Assembly: GCF_021390475.1 (NCBI RefSeq)
Contig: NZ_JAJUWS010000009.1
Location: 1 to 64,000, forward strand
Length of the DNA stretch: 64,000 bases
Direction: 5' to 3'
From: Streptomyces sp. ST2-7A
GTDB taxonomy: Bacteria; Actinomycetota; Actinomycetes; Streptomycetales; Streptomycetaceae
Shown: in pieces, positions 49,925 through 59,552 of the stretch
Layout: each line of letters starts with the position of its first letter
Numbering within the stretch: position 1 is the stretch's first letter
Program-made: the position numbers and the translations under genes
The notes under the pieces: model-generated
What the model was told of the DNA's origin: nothing
Databases searched by the model: none
What the model saw: only the letters and a program-made list of their open reading frames with translations

Positions 49925-52505
49925 GCAACAACAGCGCGCCGTGCTTGTCCAGGGGCTCGTTGCCATTGCCGCACTTGGGCGAGTGCACACACGAGGGACA
50001 CCCGTCGGCGCACTCGCAGGCGGCGATCGCCTCCCGGGTGGCGGTCAACCACGACCGCGCGGTGTGGAAGGCCCGCTCCGCGAAGCCGGCCCCGCCCGGA
50101 TGCCCGTCGTGCACGAAGACGGTGGGCAGCAGGGTGTCGCCGTGCAGGGCGGTGGAGACCCCGCCGATGTCCCAGCGGTCGCAGGTGGCGAAGAGCGGCA
50201 GCATCCCGATCGCGGCGTGCTCGGCGGCGTGCAGCGCGCCCGGCAGCGCGTCGGGCTCCACGCCGGCGGCCTCCGTGCCCTCCTCGGTCATCGTCCACCA
50301 CACCGCCCGGGTGCGCAGGGTGCGCGGCGGCAGGTCCAGCCGCGTCTCGCCCAGCACCTCACCCGTCACCAGCCGTCGTCGCAGACAGGAGACCACCTGA
50401 TGCGTCACCCGCACCGACCCGAAGCACAACCGCGCGTCCGTGCCGGCCGGTACGGACGTCACGGTCTCCAACACCGAGATGTCGGTGACCTCGCGGGCCG
50501 TCGTGGTCCACGGCGGGTTGGCCTCGTCCACCAACGCCACCCGGTCCACCAGGTCCAACTCCCGGACCACGAAGGTCGCGCCCCGGTGCAGGTGCACCGC
50601 CCCGGGGTGGACGGTGCGGTCCGCCGCCGCGGCGTCCACCGTGCCCAGCAACCGACCGGTCCCGGCCTCCACCACCTGCACGGGGTCGCCGCCCGTGCCC
50701 CGAATGTCCACCATGGCGGCGGGCCGCTCGCGGCGGGTCCAGTACCAGTGGTCGCCCCGCCGACGCAGCAGGGAGCGCGCCTCCAGCCGGGGGAGCAGCT
50801 CCCCGGCGACCGGTCCGAAGGGTTCCCTGCCAACCGGTCCCAGCGGCAGCTCGGCCGCGGCGGCACACAGGTGCGGGGAGAGGACGTGCGGATTCCCCGG
50901 GTCGAGCACGGTGGCCTCCACGGGCCGCCGCAGCAGGGCCTCGGGGTGGTGGACGAGATAGGTGTCCAGCGGATCGTCACGGGCGATCAGCACCGCCAAC
51001 GCGCCGGTACCCCGGCGCCCGGCGCGCCCGGCCTGCTGCCACAGCGAGGCCCGGGTGCCGGGATAGCCGGCGATCAGCACGGCGTCCAGTCCGGCGACGT
51101 CCACGCCCAGTTCCAGGGCGTTGGTGGCGGCCAACCCCAGCAGTCGGCCGGAGCGCAGGGCGAGCTCCAGCTCCCGCCGCTCCTCGGGCAGGTAACCGCC
51201 CCGGTAGGAGGCGATCCGGGCACCCGCTCCGCCGCCCGGGTGCCCCGGGGCGTTCGGGTCCGCCCGGTGCCCTCCCGGCGCCGACACGCCCGGGCGCGCG
51301 ATGGTTGCGAAATCGTCACCTTCGTCGGCGCCGTCACCTTCGTCGGCGCCGTCGCCGGCGCCGCTCCCGCCCCCCGGCCGTCCCGGGTCCCCCGAACGGT
51401 CCCCCAGCCGTTCCCGGGCGATCAGCGAGATCAACTCCGCACCGCGTCGGGAGCGGACGAAGGCCACCGTCCGCACCCCCCGGACCACCAGGTCGCCCAG
51501 CAGGTCGGCGGTCTCGGCGACGGCGGTTCGTCGCACGGGCGCGCCCCGTTCCCCACCGCCCTCGCGTTCGCGGGCCAGCGGGGGTTCCCACAGGGCGAAA
51601 ACCATCCGTCCCCTCGGGGAGGCGTCCTCGGTGACGGCGGTGACCGGCACCCCGGTCAGCAGCCCCACCGACCCGGCGGGATCGGCCACGGTCGCCGACG
51701 CGGCGAGGAACACCGGGTCGGCGCCGTAGTGGGCGCAGATCCGCCGCAGCCGGCGCAGCACCTGCGCCACGTGGGAACCGAACACGCCCCGGTAGACGTG
51801 GCACTCGTCCACCACCACGTGGCGCAGTGCCCGCCAGAACCCCGACCAGCGCCGGTGCCCGGGCAGCAGCGAACGGTGCAGCATGTCGGGGTTGGTGAGC
51901 AGCAGGTTCGCGTGCGCGCGGGCCCACTCCCGTTCCTCGGGCGGGGAGTCGCCGTCGTGCACCGCCGGCCGCACGGCGTGGCCCAGGGGCGCCGCCAGTT
52001 CCCGCACCGCCCGCAGCTGGTCGGCGGCCAGCGCCTTGGTCGGCGCCAGGTACAGGGCGGTGGCCGGGCGCAGCGGGGAGGGCCCGCCGCCGACCCCGCC
52101 GCCGGCGGTCCGTCGCGCGCCCCGGCCCGGCCCGGCCGGATCCTTCCGGGTCGGCTCCGTCGGCGGGATGAGGAGGGAGTGCAGCACCGGCGCGAGGTAG
52201 CAGATCGACTTCCCCGAGGCGGTGCCGGTCGCCACGACCACGGACTCGCCCCGCAGCGCGCGCGCCACGGCGTCCGCCTGGTGTGCCCAGGGGCGCCCGA
52301 TCCCGGCGTCCGTCAGCGCCCGCACCACCTCCGGCGACAAATCCGCGGGCCAGGGGGCATGCCGGGCGTCCCGGGCGGGCAGGTGCTCGACGTGGGTGAC
52401 GCGTGCCGCGCGGTCGGCGTCTCGCCCCAGGTACGCCAGCAGCGCCTCCGGTGTGTCGGGGCGCCGGGGCGTGTCGGGGGGATCGGGGTTCTCCGCGCGG
52501 GACAT
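49893..52505 (-). CDS. MrfA-type DEAD/DEAH helicase with DUF1998 domain
   Basis: An 870-residue superfamily 2 helicase. Motifs: Q-like IGRPWAHQADAVARAL, Walker A VATGTASGKSICYLAP, VVDECHVYRGVFGSHVA (DECH box), LAASAT, ATNALELGVDVAGLD, and QQAGRAGRRGTGALAV. An acidic insert of repeated GADEGDGADEGD sits near residue 430. The C-terminal DUF1998 region has four conserved cysteines (CECADGCPSCVHSPKCGNGN), the metal site of MrfA-like mitomycin-repair helicases. It probably acts in excision repair of crosslinks or bulky lesions. ATG 52505 is chosen. It is divergent from bldG. Confidence 0.93.
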   Translation of the reverse strand: MSRAENPDPPDTPRRPDTPEALLAYLGRDADRAARVTHVEHLPARDARHAPWPADLSPEVVRALTDAGIGRPWAHQADAVARALRGESVVVATGTASGKSICYLAPVLHSLLIPPTEPTRKDPAGPGRGARRTAGGGVGGGPSPLRPATALYLAPTKALAADQLRAVRELAAPLGHAVRPAVHDGDSPPEEREWARAHANLLLTNPDMLHRSLLPGHRRWSGFWRALRHVVVDECHVYRGVFGSHVAQVLRRLRRICAHYGADPVFLAASATVADPAGSVGLLTGVPVTAVTEDASPRGRMVFALWEPPLAREREGGGERGAPVRRTAVAETADLLGDLVVRGVRTVAFVRSRRGAELISLIARERLGDRSGDPGRPGGGSGAGDGADEGDGADEGDDFATIARPGVSAPGGHRADPNAPGHPGGGAGARIASYRGGYLPEERRELELALRSGRLLGLAATNALELGVDVAGLDAVLIAGYPGTRASLWQQAGRAGRRGTGALAVLIARDDPLDTYLVHHPEALLRRPVEATVLDPGNPHVLSPHLCAAAAELPLGPVGREPFGPVAGELLPRLEARSLLRRRGDHWYWTRRERPAAMVDIRGTGGDPVQVVEAGTGRLLGTVDAAAADRTVHPGAVHLHRGATFVVRELDLVDRVALVDEANPPWTTTAREVTDISVLETVTSVPAGTDARLCFGSVRVTHQVVSCLRRRLVTGEVLGETRLDLPPRTLRTRAVWWTMTEEGTEAAGVEPDALPGALHAAEHAAIGMLPLFATCDRWDIGGVSTALHGDTLLPTVFVHDGHPGGAGFAERAFHTARSWLTATREAIAACECADGCPSCVHSPKCGNGNEPLDKHGALLLLSRLWHGHAP

Positions 52506-52662
52506 CACCCCGAGTGTGTCACCGGTCCGACGGACAATGGCCGTAAGGCATCGTCCCCGGCCGGGACAAGTGATTGAATGCACTGGCGGCTGCCGATCAT
52601 CCCTTGCCCGTGGCGGTGAGGCGTCAAGGGCGACCGCTCGATAGCAAGGTGCTGGAGGATCC

Positions 52663-53004
52663 GTGGACCTGTCCCTGTCGACCCGAAACGTCGGCGACCG
52701 CACGGTCGTCGAGGTAGGCGGAGAGATCGACGTGTACACCGCGCCCAAGCTGCGCGAACAGCTGGTGGAGCTGGTGAATGACGGCAACCACCACCTGGTC
52801 GTGGACATGGAGCGCGTCGACTTCCTCGACTCCACCGGTCTGGGCGTACTGGTGGGTGGCCTGAAGCGCGTGCGTGCGCAGGAGGGCTCGTTGCGCCTGG
52901 TGTGCAACCAGGAGCGCATTCTGAAGATCTTTCGGATCACCGGTCTGACCAAGGTGTTCCCCATCCACCCGACGGTGGACGACGCGGTCTCCGCCGCCGA
53001 CTGA
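52663..53004 (+). CDS. bldG: Anti-sigma factor antagonist BldG
   Basis: A 113-residue STAS-domain anti-anti-sigma factor needed for aerial growth and antibiotic production in Streptomyces. The phosphorylated serine is S57 in [12 protein letters not shown]. The sequence matches BldG from memory almost throughout. GTG 52663 has GGAGGA upstream. A putative anti-sigma factor gene follows 115 bases downstream, the conserved bldG-orf3 pair. Confidence 0.95.
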   Translation: MDLSLSTRNVGDRTVVEVGGEIDVYTAPKLREQLVELVNDGNHHLVVDMERVDFLDSTGLGVLVGGLKRVRAQEGSLRLVCNQERILKIFRITGLTKVFPIHPTVDDAVSAAD

Positions 53005-53119
53005 CCAGCGAACGACCGCACAGCCGAGAACATCGGCGTCCCGCTCCCGACGGTCCGGCGCTCCCGTGGCGCCGGACCGTCGGGATCGCGGGCCCGGCAC
53101 CACCCAGGGGGATGGCAGC

Positions 53120-53533
53120 ATGGCCACCGTCGAACTGCGTTTCAGCGCCTCGCCGGAGCACGTCCGCACCGCGCGGCTGGTGGCCGCTGCCGTGGCGCGT
53201 CGGGCCGGGGTGGAGGAATCCGCTCTCGACGAACTGCGACTGGCGGTCGGTGAGGCGTGCAGCCGGGCGGTCGGGCTGCACACCACGCTCGGGCTGACCG
53301 GCCCGGTGCGGGTGTCCCTCACCGAAGGGGAGAAGAGTTTCGCGATCGAGGTCGGCGACGACACGCCCGGCCCGCCGGCTTCCCCCGCGGATTCCGGCAA
53401 CGGTGTGGCGGGTGACGGCGACGAGCTGGGGCTGGCCGTGATCAGCGCCCTCGTGGACCAGGTCGAGGTCACCAGCGACGAGCGGGGTGGCCTCATTCGC
53501 ATGAGCTGGCCCACCGCCCGCGACACCGACTGA
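53120..53533 (+). CDS. Anti-sigma factor-like HATPase partner of BldG
   Basis: A 137-residue RsbW/SpoIIAB-type protein: N-box region LDELRLAVGEACSRAVGLH, ligand loop VGDDTPGPP, and G2 box GDELGLAVISALVDQVEV. It is expected to bind BldG and a sigma factor. ATG 53120 follows AGGGGGAT. Its place directly after bldG matches the streptomycete orf3 (ApgA). The stretch after it (53534-53908) contains only promoter-like sequence for the lipoprotein gene. Confidence 0.92.
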   Translation: MATVELRFSASPEHVRTARLVAAAVARRAGVEESALDELRLAVGEACSRAVGLHTTLGLTGPVRVSLTEGEKSFAIEVGDDTPGPPASPADSGNGVAGDGDELGLAVISALVDQVEVTSDERGGLIRMSWPTARDTD

Positions 53534-53908
53534 GCGGTTCCCCCGCGTCATCCCTTTCACCGGGCCCCGCCGTCGTTCGGCGTGGCTCCGCCGCGTCATG
53601 CCCTCTCGTGCCGCGCGGCTCCGGCGCCGCGCGGTGTCGGATCACCGGGCACCGGGAGTGCCGCGCCCCACCCCTCAACCCGCCTCGTCGGGCTCCGCGT
53701 CCCGCCGGTCCCGTTCCTCGTCTTCCCCTGCGCCGTCAACGCCGCCACGAAGCGCCCGGGCGGGGGTAGGACAGGGTGATCGGGGCCCTCCCGGCGGTGT
53801 GCCTGGGGCATGCCGCTCTCCACTCGGTGTAGGTTCCGGCCCGAACGGCAGATGGTGTCGATCCCCCGCTCGGGTGACAGGGGAAACGTCGGAGAGGGGC
53901 CGAGAACG

Positions 53909-54598
53909 GTGAACAGGAAGCTCGCGATGGCGATGGCGGGGTGCGCGACCCTCGCCCTGGTGCTCACCGGATGCGGCGACGACACCGCCGAGCGCACCGA
54001 GGAGTGGGCCGCCGAGTTCTGTGACGCCGCCGGGCCCCGGCTGCAGCAGATCCAGGCCGCCAACACCTCTCTCGCGGAGGCCAGCGAGAGTGATGAGGAG
54101 CCGGAGGTCGTCCAGGAGGTGTACTCCGAGTCCTACGGCCGGCTCTCCGACGCCTACGCCGGACTGGCCGAGGCGGTGGAGGGCGCGGGGGACCCGCCGG
54201 TGGACGACGGCGAGCAGCTGCGCGAGGACGCGACGGCCGAGCTCAACGCGCTCTCCGAGTCCTACGACGGCCTGCGGGAGGCCAGCGACGAGCTGGACAC
54301 CGCCGACCGGGCGGCCTTCGCCGAGGGACTGCGGGAGATGGTGGGACAGCTCGAGGAGTTCGGGCAGATCGGCGGGGACGCGCTGACCCGCCTGCAGTCC
54401 GGGCAGCTGGGCGAGGCGATGGCCGAGCAGGAGGGCTGCCGGGTGCCGGGTTCGCCCGTGGACGGTGACGCCGACCCCGACGGGGCCGGGACCGAGGGCA
54501 CCGAGGGGGGCACGGCCGACGAAACCGAGGAGGCCGACGACGCCGGGGCCGACGCCGACGGGAACGAGGAAGAGGACGCCGAGGAGTCCGAGGGCTGA
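53909..54598 (+). CDS. Small acidic secreted lipoprotein
   Basis: A 229-residue lipoprotein with signal KLAMAMAGCATLALVLTGC (lipobox L-T-G-C), a helical domain of about 150 residues (RLQQIQAANTSLAEASESDE; QLREDATAELNALSES) with two further Cys (AEFCDAAG, QEGCRVPG), and a very acidic disordered tail (about 55 residues, GADADGNEEEDAEESEG). I recall similar unnamed lipoproteins next to bldG in streptomycetes. GTG 53909 begins the signal peptide. Confidence 0.88.
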   Translation: MNRKLAMAMAGCATLALVLTGCGDDTAERTEEWAAEFCDAAGPRLQQIQAANTSLAEASESDEEPEVVQEVYSESYGRLSDAYAGLAEAVEGAGDPPVDDGEQLREDATAELNALSESYDGLREASDELDTADRAAFAEGLREMVGQLEEFGQIGGDALTRLQSGQLGEAMAEQEGCRVPGSPVDGDADPDGAGTEGTEGGTADETEEADDAGADADGNEEEDAEESEG

Positions 54599-54684
54599 GC
54601 CCCGGACCTCCCCGCGAGGGCGGTTCCCTCGGCGGGCCCCTCGGCTTCCGGGTGGAGGCTGTGTCCGGGTTCCGGTCCGGCCTC

Positions 54685-54758
54685 CGCGCCTGTTCCCGCG
54701 CCGCGCCTGTTCCCGCGCCGCGCCTGTTCCCGCCCCGCGCCTGTTCCCGCCCCGCGCC
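54685..54758. repeat. 17-bp tandem repeat (about 4.3 copies)
   Basis: Unit cgcgcctgttcccgcgc (17 bp) repeats at 54685, 54702, 54719 and 54736, with a partial copy at 54753; later copies carry gccc for gcgc. It lies in the intergenic space before the methyltransferase gene. It is not in a coding frame with a start site. Confidence 0.85.
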
Positions 54759-54882
54759 GCTCCCGCGCCGGTGTCCGGACCGGAACCGGGGAACCGGGCA
54801 CCCGCTTCGGGCCGGCCCCGAAGGCCCGCTCCCGCGTCGGGTCGGCCCCGCCGACCCCTCCCGCTCGGCAGAATGGACCCCC

Positions 54883-56436
54883 GTGAGCACTTCGGATCTC
54901 CCCACCCCCGGCGGCGCCCCCCTGCGCGAGGCACTGCTCGCCGCCGATTTCACCCCCGACGGCCTGTTGGAACGTCTGGGCGCCGCCGCCTACGCGGCCC
55001 TGGCGCGCGGCGAGACGGTGCCCGCCCTGCGGGCCACCCGGGACGGTGACGCCGCCGCCGTCCTCGCCCGTCTCTTCCTGCTGCGCACCCCGGTCCCCGC
55101 GAAGCGGGCCGCCGAGGTGCTGCCGCTGGACGCGGCACTGGACGCCGGTTGGCTGCGCCGGACGCCCGGCGGGACGAGCGGTGGGGAGGACGGCGACGAC
55201 GCGGAGGACACCGTCGGGGCGGCCGTGGACATCCGGCCCTGGGCGGGACCCGGCGGGGAGAACTGGTTCATCGTCTCCGACGCCGGTCACGCCCTCGGGG
55301 GACGGGCCGGCGCGGCCGCCGGTTCGCCGAGCCCGGATGTGGTGCTGGGTGTGGGGGGCGCCTCCACCACGCTCACCCAGCTGATCCCCGACACGCCCGT
55401 CGGCCGGGTGCTGGACGTGGGCACCGGTTGCGGGATCCAGGCCCTGCACCTCACCCGGCACGCCTCCGCCGTCACCGCCACCGACCCGAACCCGCGTGCC
55501 CTGCGGATGGCCGACCTGACCCTCGAACTCTCCGCGGCGCCCACCGCGGAGTTCCGCGAGGGTTCGCTCTACGAGCCGGTCGCCGATCTCGAACCGTTCG
55601 ACCTGATCGTCTCCAACCCACCGTTCGTGATCTCCCCGCCGGAGCCCGGCGGCCCCCGGCTGGTCTACCGGGACGCCGGGCTGGCCGGCGACGAACTGTG
55701 CCGTTCGTTGGTGCGTGGTGCCGCCGACCGGCTGAATCCCGGCGGCATCCTGGTGATGCTCGCCAACTGGGAACACCCCGCCGACGGCGACTGGCGCGAG
55801 CGCCTGGTCTCCTGGTTGCCGCCCGGTTGCGACGCGTGGATCGTCCAGCGCGAGGAGCAGGACGTCACCGAGTACGCCGAGCTGTGGTTGCGCGACGCCG
55901 GTGACCACCGGGACGACCCGAAGCGGTACGCGGCCCGCTACGACTCCTGGCTGGAGAACTTCGTGGCCCGGGGCGTGCGCGGGGTGGGCATGGGGTGGAT
56001 CATGGTGCGCCGTTCGGAGACCCGGCGACCGTCGGTGCTGGTGGAGGAGTGGCCGCACGCGGTGCGACAGCCGCTGGGTCCGACCGTGGCCGGATACTTC
56101 GAGCTGTGCGGGGTGTTGCGGGAGCGGAACGACGAGCGGTTGCTCGCCGGTCGCTACCGTCTGGCGGACGAGGTGGTTCAGGAACAGATCGGCCTGCCCG
56201 GCGCCGAGCACCCCGAGCACGTGGTGCTCAGGCAGCACTTCGGGATGATGCGGGCCCTGACCGTGGACACGATCGGGGCGGGCTTCGCGGGCGCCTGTGA
56301 CGGCACCTTGACGGCGGGCGCGATCGGTGAGGCGATCGCGCGGCTGATCGACGACGATCCGGTGGAATTGCGCTCGCGACTGCCGGAGTTGCTGCGGGGG
56401 CTCCTGGAACAGGGCTTTCTGCTGCCGGTGGACTGA
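54883..56436 (+). CDS. SAM-dependent class I methyltransferase (HemK/RlmG-like)
   Basis: A 517-residue protein. Residues about 1-160 form an N-terminal domain. The methyltransferase core shows VGRVLDVGTGCGIQALHLTR (motif I), VTATDPNPRALRM and DLIVSNPPFVISPPEP (the NPPF motif of N-methyltransferases that act on Gln side chains or on adenine/guanine bases). A C-terminal domain of about 150 residues follows. The target is unknown. GTG 54883 is the start. Confidence 0.88.
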   Translation: MSTSDLPTPGGAPLREALLAADFTPDGLLERLGAAAYAALARGETVPALRATRDGDAAAVLARLFLLRTPVPAKRAAEVLPLDAALDAGWLRRTPGGTSGGEDGDDAEDTVGAAVDIRPWAGPGGENWFIVSDAGHALGGRAGAAAGSPSPDVVLGVGGASTTLTQLIPDTPVGRVLDVGTGCGIQALHLTRHASAVTATDPNPRALRMADLTLELSAAPTAEFREGSLYEPVADLEPFDLIVSNPPFVISPPEPGGPRLVYRDAGLAGDELCRSLVRGAADRLNPGGILVMLANWEHPADGDWRERLVSWLPPGCDAWIVQREEQDVTEYAELWLRDAGDHRDDPKRYAARYDSWLENFVARGVRGVGMGWIMVRRSETRRPSVLVEEWPHAVRQPLGPTVAGYFELCGVLRERNDERLLAGRYRLADEVVQEQIGLPGAEHPEHVVLRQHFGMMRALTVDTIGAGFAGACDGTLTAGAIGEAIARLIDDDPVELRSRLPELLRGLLEQGFLLPVD

Positions 56437-56567
56437 CCACCCGACCCGACACACCCGACCGACCCCACCCGATACCGTCCGATACGACCCGCCCGTCCCG
56501 ACTCCCGGTCCGCGAGCCGTTCACACCACGGCCGCCCGCCGAGGTGTCGACCGGCGCGCCCGCCGAC

Positions 56568-57851
56568 TCAGTAGCGCAGCACGGCAGCCAACCGTCCGTG
56601 GTCGGCGAGCGCGCCGTCCTCGACGAAGACCACCTTGGCGCCCGTGTCCAGGGCGGTCTCGGCGACCTCGTCGACGATGTCCTCGCGGACCTCCCCGAGG
56701 TGCTCGCCCGGCACGCCGGAGACCGGGGTGGCCTCCTCCCGACGTTCGGCGAAGCCGCTCGGCGGGAAGTCGAGAATCCGCACCTCGCCGCCGTTCCCGT
56801 TCCCGGTTCCGTTGGCGACGGCACCGTCGCCGTCGCCGTTCGCACCGGCCGTCCCGCCGGTGTCCGCCTCGCCGTCGGTGGGGAGGGGGCGCAGGTGGCC
56901 GTCGGAGATCTGCACGGTGGTGCGGTAGTGCTCCTCCACGGCGACCATGCCGGCGCGTCCCTCCCGCACGGCCGTCCACACCTCGTCGAGGCCGGCGGCG
57001 AAGGACTTCCTGCTGACGGCGGTGTCCAGTTCCTCGCCGACCTGCTCGGTGCGGCGGTGGGCGTACTCCTCCAGGGCCGGCTTCATCTCCTCCAGCAGTG
57101 CCGGCGCGGACGCGTCGGCCAGTCCGCCCTTGGTCAGCCGTCCGGCGATCCCGAGGGCGGGGGGAAGGACGTCCGTGAACAGCCCCAGTGCCTCCGGCAG
57201 CCCGGCCACGAACAGCGGCAGCGGCTCCTTGCGGCAGACCTCCTCCACCGCCGTGGCGATGTCGCGGAAGAAGGACTTGGTGCGTTCCTGCGTGTAGAGG
57301 CTGTCGGGGCCGCCGGTGCGGTGGGTGCGCTCGGGGTCGAAGTTCTGTTCCGGGACGCTGGGCATGGTCATCGGGAAGCCGCAGACTTCCAGCTCCTCCA
57401 GGTGCTCGGGCGCTCCGCGCCAGAGCACGCCGCGGTCGGCGGAGATCACCAACAGGTGGTAGCTGCGCTCGGCGGCCCGGGCCGCGACGAGGTTGCGGGT
57501 CAGCCAGCTGTCGCTGAGCACGACGCGCTCGGGCACCCAGCGCGGCACCGGCCACACGTGGTACTCGTTCTCGTCGGCCAGGACGACGAGCCCGTCCAGG
57601 GCGTACCGCAGATCCAGATCGTCGACGGCGGCCCGCAACTGTCGCACGACGGCGTCGCGGCTCTGTCGGGAGACGTGGGGGGCCTCGGTGAGCCGGCGCT
57701 CGGTGGCGGCGATCAGGTTGCGCAGTCGCACCACGTCCTGGTTGTTCTCCGGGCCGTGGCGGTGGGTGGGCAGGGTGATGGTCACGGCGGGATAGGGGCG
57801 GCGTTCGCGCAGCCGGCTCAGGGTGTCGGCGGTCAGTTCTCCGGTGTGCAT
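56568..57851 (-). CDS. baeRF3-domain protein (archaeo-eukaryotic release factor family 3)
   Basis: A 427-residue protein matching the bacterial aeRF-like family: N-terminal ALRERRPYPAVTITLPTHRH-type start, a central release-factor-like domain (HLLVISADRGVLWRGAPEHL; LFVAGLPEALGLF), and a C-terminal eL30/L7Ae-like part (VAETALDTGAKVVFVEDGAL). Such proteins may rescue ribosomes or regulate translation. An ANGDGDGAVANGTGNGNGG insert near residue 340 is low complexity. ATG 57851 is chosen; the longer frame to 58682 overlaps unrelated DNA. Confidence 0.85.
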   Translation of the reverse strand: MHTGELTADTLSRLRERRPYPAVTITLPTHRHGPENNQDVVRLRNLIAATERRLTEAPHVSRQSRDAVVRQLRAAVDDLDLRYALDGLVVLADENEYHVWPVPRWVPERVVLSDSWLTRNLVAARAAERSYHLLVISADRGVLWRGAPEHLEELEVCGFPMTMPSVPEQNFDPERTHRTGGPDSLYTQERTKSFFRDIATAVEEVCRKEPLPLFVAGLPEALGLFTDVLPPALGIAGRLTKGGLADASAPALLEEMKPALEEYAHRRTEQVGEELDTAVSRKSFAAGLDEVWTAVREGRAGMVAVEEHYRTTVQISDGHLRPLPTDGEADTGGTAGANGDGDGAVANGTGNGNGGEVRILDFPPSGFAERREEATPVSGVPGEHLGEVREDIVDEVAETALDTGAKVVFVEDGALADHGRLAAVLRY

Positions 57852-58300
57852 CGGGAGCCTCCTCGTCGCTGTCGGATCACGACGGGTTTCCGGCGGGCCA
57901 CGTCCGGGACCCGGGGGACGATCCCCGGGTACCCCGCTGGGACCGATCGGACCGTCGCGGTACCGGCTCCGGCGGCGTGGCCGCCGGGCGCTGTTCGTCG
58001 CCGGGGTCCGTCCGGTCCGGGTGGCCCCCGGTTCGGACGTCTTCGAGCCGTCGGCCCGCCGGGCGCGGGAGGCGCTCCGGGAGCCGTGGTCGGGGCGGAG
58101 CCCCGGCGTCCCCTGCGCGTACCCGCGTGCTCGCCGAATCACGCCCCCTTCGTGTTGTTTGCGCCGGTCCCGGACCCGGGGTGTCGCTCGGACCGGTCGC
58201 CGGAGGGCCCCGGGGCGTGCCGGGACGCGTCGGCCCCCGCCACCGGGTGCGGTGGGGGGGGCCGACGGGAGGTGCCGCGAGGACGCGGACACGCGGGGCG
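57852..58300. other. Gene-free intergenic region
   Basis: No frame with codon bias and a ribosome site. A less GC-rich patch at 58140-58160 (tcacgcccccttcgtgttgt) may be a promoter for the baeRF3 gene. Nothing else recognised. Confidence 0.4.
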
Positions 58301-58546
58301 TCAGCTCTTGAGGACCAGGCCCTCGGAGTCGGTGCGGTCGTCCTTGACGAGGAAGAGGATGCCGTCGATCAGGGCCCACACACCCAGACCGCCGCAGGTC
58401 AGCAACTGGGCGATGGCCATGCCGTAGTGGCCGGTGTACCAGCGGCCGGCGCCCACGCCGCCGACGAGGATCTGCAGGATGCCGGCGACGACCTTGGACT
58501 TGGTGGAGAAGGGGGTGCCGTTGGGGGCGTTCACGGGGGTGGTCAT
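58301..58546 (-). CDS. TM2-domain membrane protein, short copy
   Basis: An 81-residue TM2-domain protein: first helix KVVAGILQILVGGVGAGRWY, then TGHYGMAIAQLLTCGGLGVW and a second TM helix ALIDGILFLVKD. TM2 domains insert as a helical hairpin in the cytoplasmic membrane; function unknown. It is nearly identical over the TM2 part to the protein at 59553. ATG 58546 has a GGAGT ribosome site. A TTTTGATCAAAA palindrome lies upstream. Confidence 0.9.
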   Translation of the reverse strand: MTTPVNAPNGTPFSTKSKVVAGILQILVGGVGAGRWYTGHYGMAIAQLLTCGGLGVWALIDGILFLVKDDRTDSEGLVLKS

Positions 58547-58716
58547 GGGTACTCCTTGGTGCCGAGCGGGGAGGTCTGTGGTGCCGGGGGCGGGGCCGTG
58601 CGGGACGGTGTCCGCCGGGGACGGGACGTGGATGGGAGAAACCGTGACGGCCACGTGTCCGTTCCAGCGCGATCTTCGACACGCCGGAGGCCGAAATAGT
58701 TGCATCGAACGACTGG

Positions 58717-58728
58717 TTTTGATCAAAA
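58717..58728. promoter_or_regulatory. AT-rich palindrome upstream of the TM2 gene
   Basis: TTTTGATCAAAA, a perfect 12-base palindrome inside a low-GC patch at 58695-58735, about 170 bases before the TM2 start. It could be an operator. The remaining part of 58547-58865 shows no gene. Confidence 0.4.
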
Positions 58729-58865
58729 AGTGATCTGACGTGCTGTCGTAAGCCGGCGGGGGCGAACTCCTCCGCCCTCCGGGCACCGTCTGAGAGGGCT
58801 TCCGGTGCCCGAACCCCGCCCTCCCCGACACCCCTGGCGCCCCGGTGCCGATCCCGCCGGGTCGC

Positions 58866-59498
58866 TCAGCCCGGCGTCCACCCCGCGACGTTGCGCAGCA
58901 CCGTCCACAGGACGGCGACGGTCAGTACGACGATGGTTCCGGTACCTTCCAGCCGCGGCCGGTAACGGCGCCCCCGCGCCCCCTCGTGCAGCCATCGCCC
59001 ACCCCACCAGGCGACCGCGGGCAGGCCGAGCACCAGCAGGACGGCGTTGTCGGCGAAGGCGGCCGGCAGGTCGCCGTGGATGAGGTCGTAGGTCATCCGG
59101 GTGCCGCCGCAGGCGGGGCACAGCAGGCCGGTCAGCCAGTGGAACGGGCAGCGGGGGAGCCACTGACCGGGGAGGTGCGGATCGGTGCGGTACAGGTACG
59201 CGGCGCCGAGCAGGCCGCCGCCGAGCGTCGCCAGGGGCGGGAGGACCGGATGCCGGAGCCGACGGGGCAGTCGGGGGCCCCGTCCGCCGGGTCGGATGCC
59301 GGGGCGTCCGTCGCCCGGCCCGCCCGCCGCCGCGTCCCCCGGCCCGGCCGGGGCCGGCCGGGAATCGGTGGGGGGAGGAACCGGTGGGGAAAGGGGAAGG
59401 GGTTTCGGCTCGGGGGCGGGCCCAACGGATGGGGGAGCGCATCGAGGCGCGTCGAGGCGCGCCGGGGCGTCGGAACCCGCCTCGCGGCGCTCCGTCAC
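58866..59498 (-). CDS. DUF2752 membrane protein
   Basis: A 210-residue protein. The DUF2752 core shows RCPFHWLTGLLCPACGGTRM, three conserved cysteines including the CPxCGGTR motif. It is preceded by a TM helix (LPPLATLGGGLLGAAYLY) and followed by two more TM helices (LLVLGLPAVAWWGGRWL; TIVVLTVAVLWTVLRNV). The first 90 residues are disordered and Pro/Arg-rich. GTG 59498 is preferred because GGAGGAG lies just upstream; the GTG at 59516 precedes that site. It sits between two TM2 genes, a common streptomycete grouping. Confidence 0.88.
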   Translation of the reverse strand: MTERREAGSDAPARLDAPRCAPPSVGPAPEPKPLPLSPPVPPPTDSRPAPAGPGDAAAGGPGDGRPGIRPGGRGPRLPRRLRHPVLPPLATLGGGLLGAAYLYRTDPHLPGQWLPRCPFHWLTGLLCPACGGTRMTYDLIHGDLPAAFADNAVLLVLGLPAVAWWGGRWLHEGARGRRYRPRLEGTGTIVVLTVAVLWTVLRNVAGWTPG

Positions 59499-59552
59499 GA
59501 CACTCCTCCTCTCCACCCGATCCTCCTCGCCCGCCCGGGACCCGAGGGGGCG

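Noticed and set aside
49689..52577. 962-codon plus-strand frame opposite the DUF1998 helicase
   Set aside because: Composition and lack of motifs show it is antisense to the helicase gene.
54685..54758. 17-bp tandem repeat as an iteron or regulatory array
   Set aside because: GC-rich simple repeat in an intergenic gap with no Rep gene or conserved site; probably slippage-derived.
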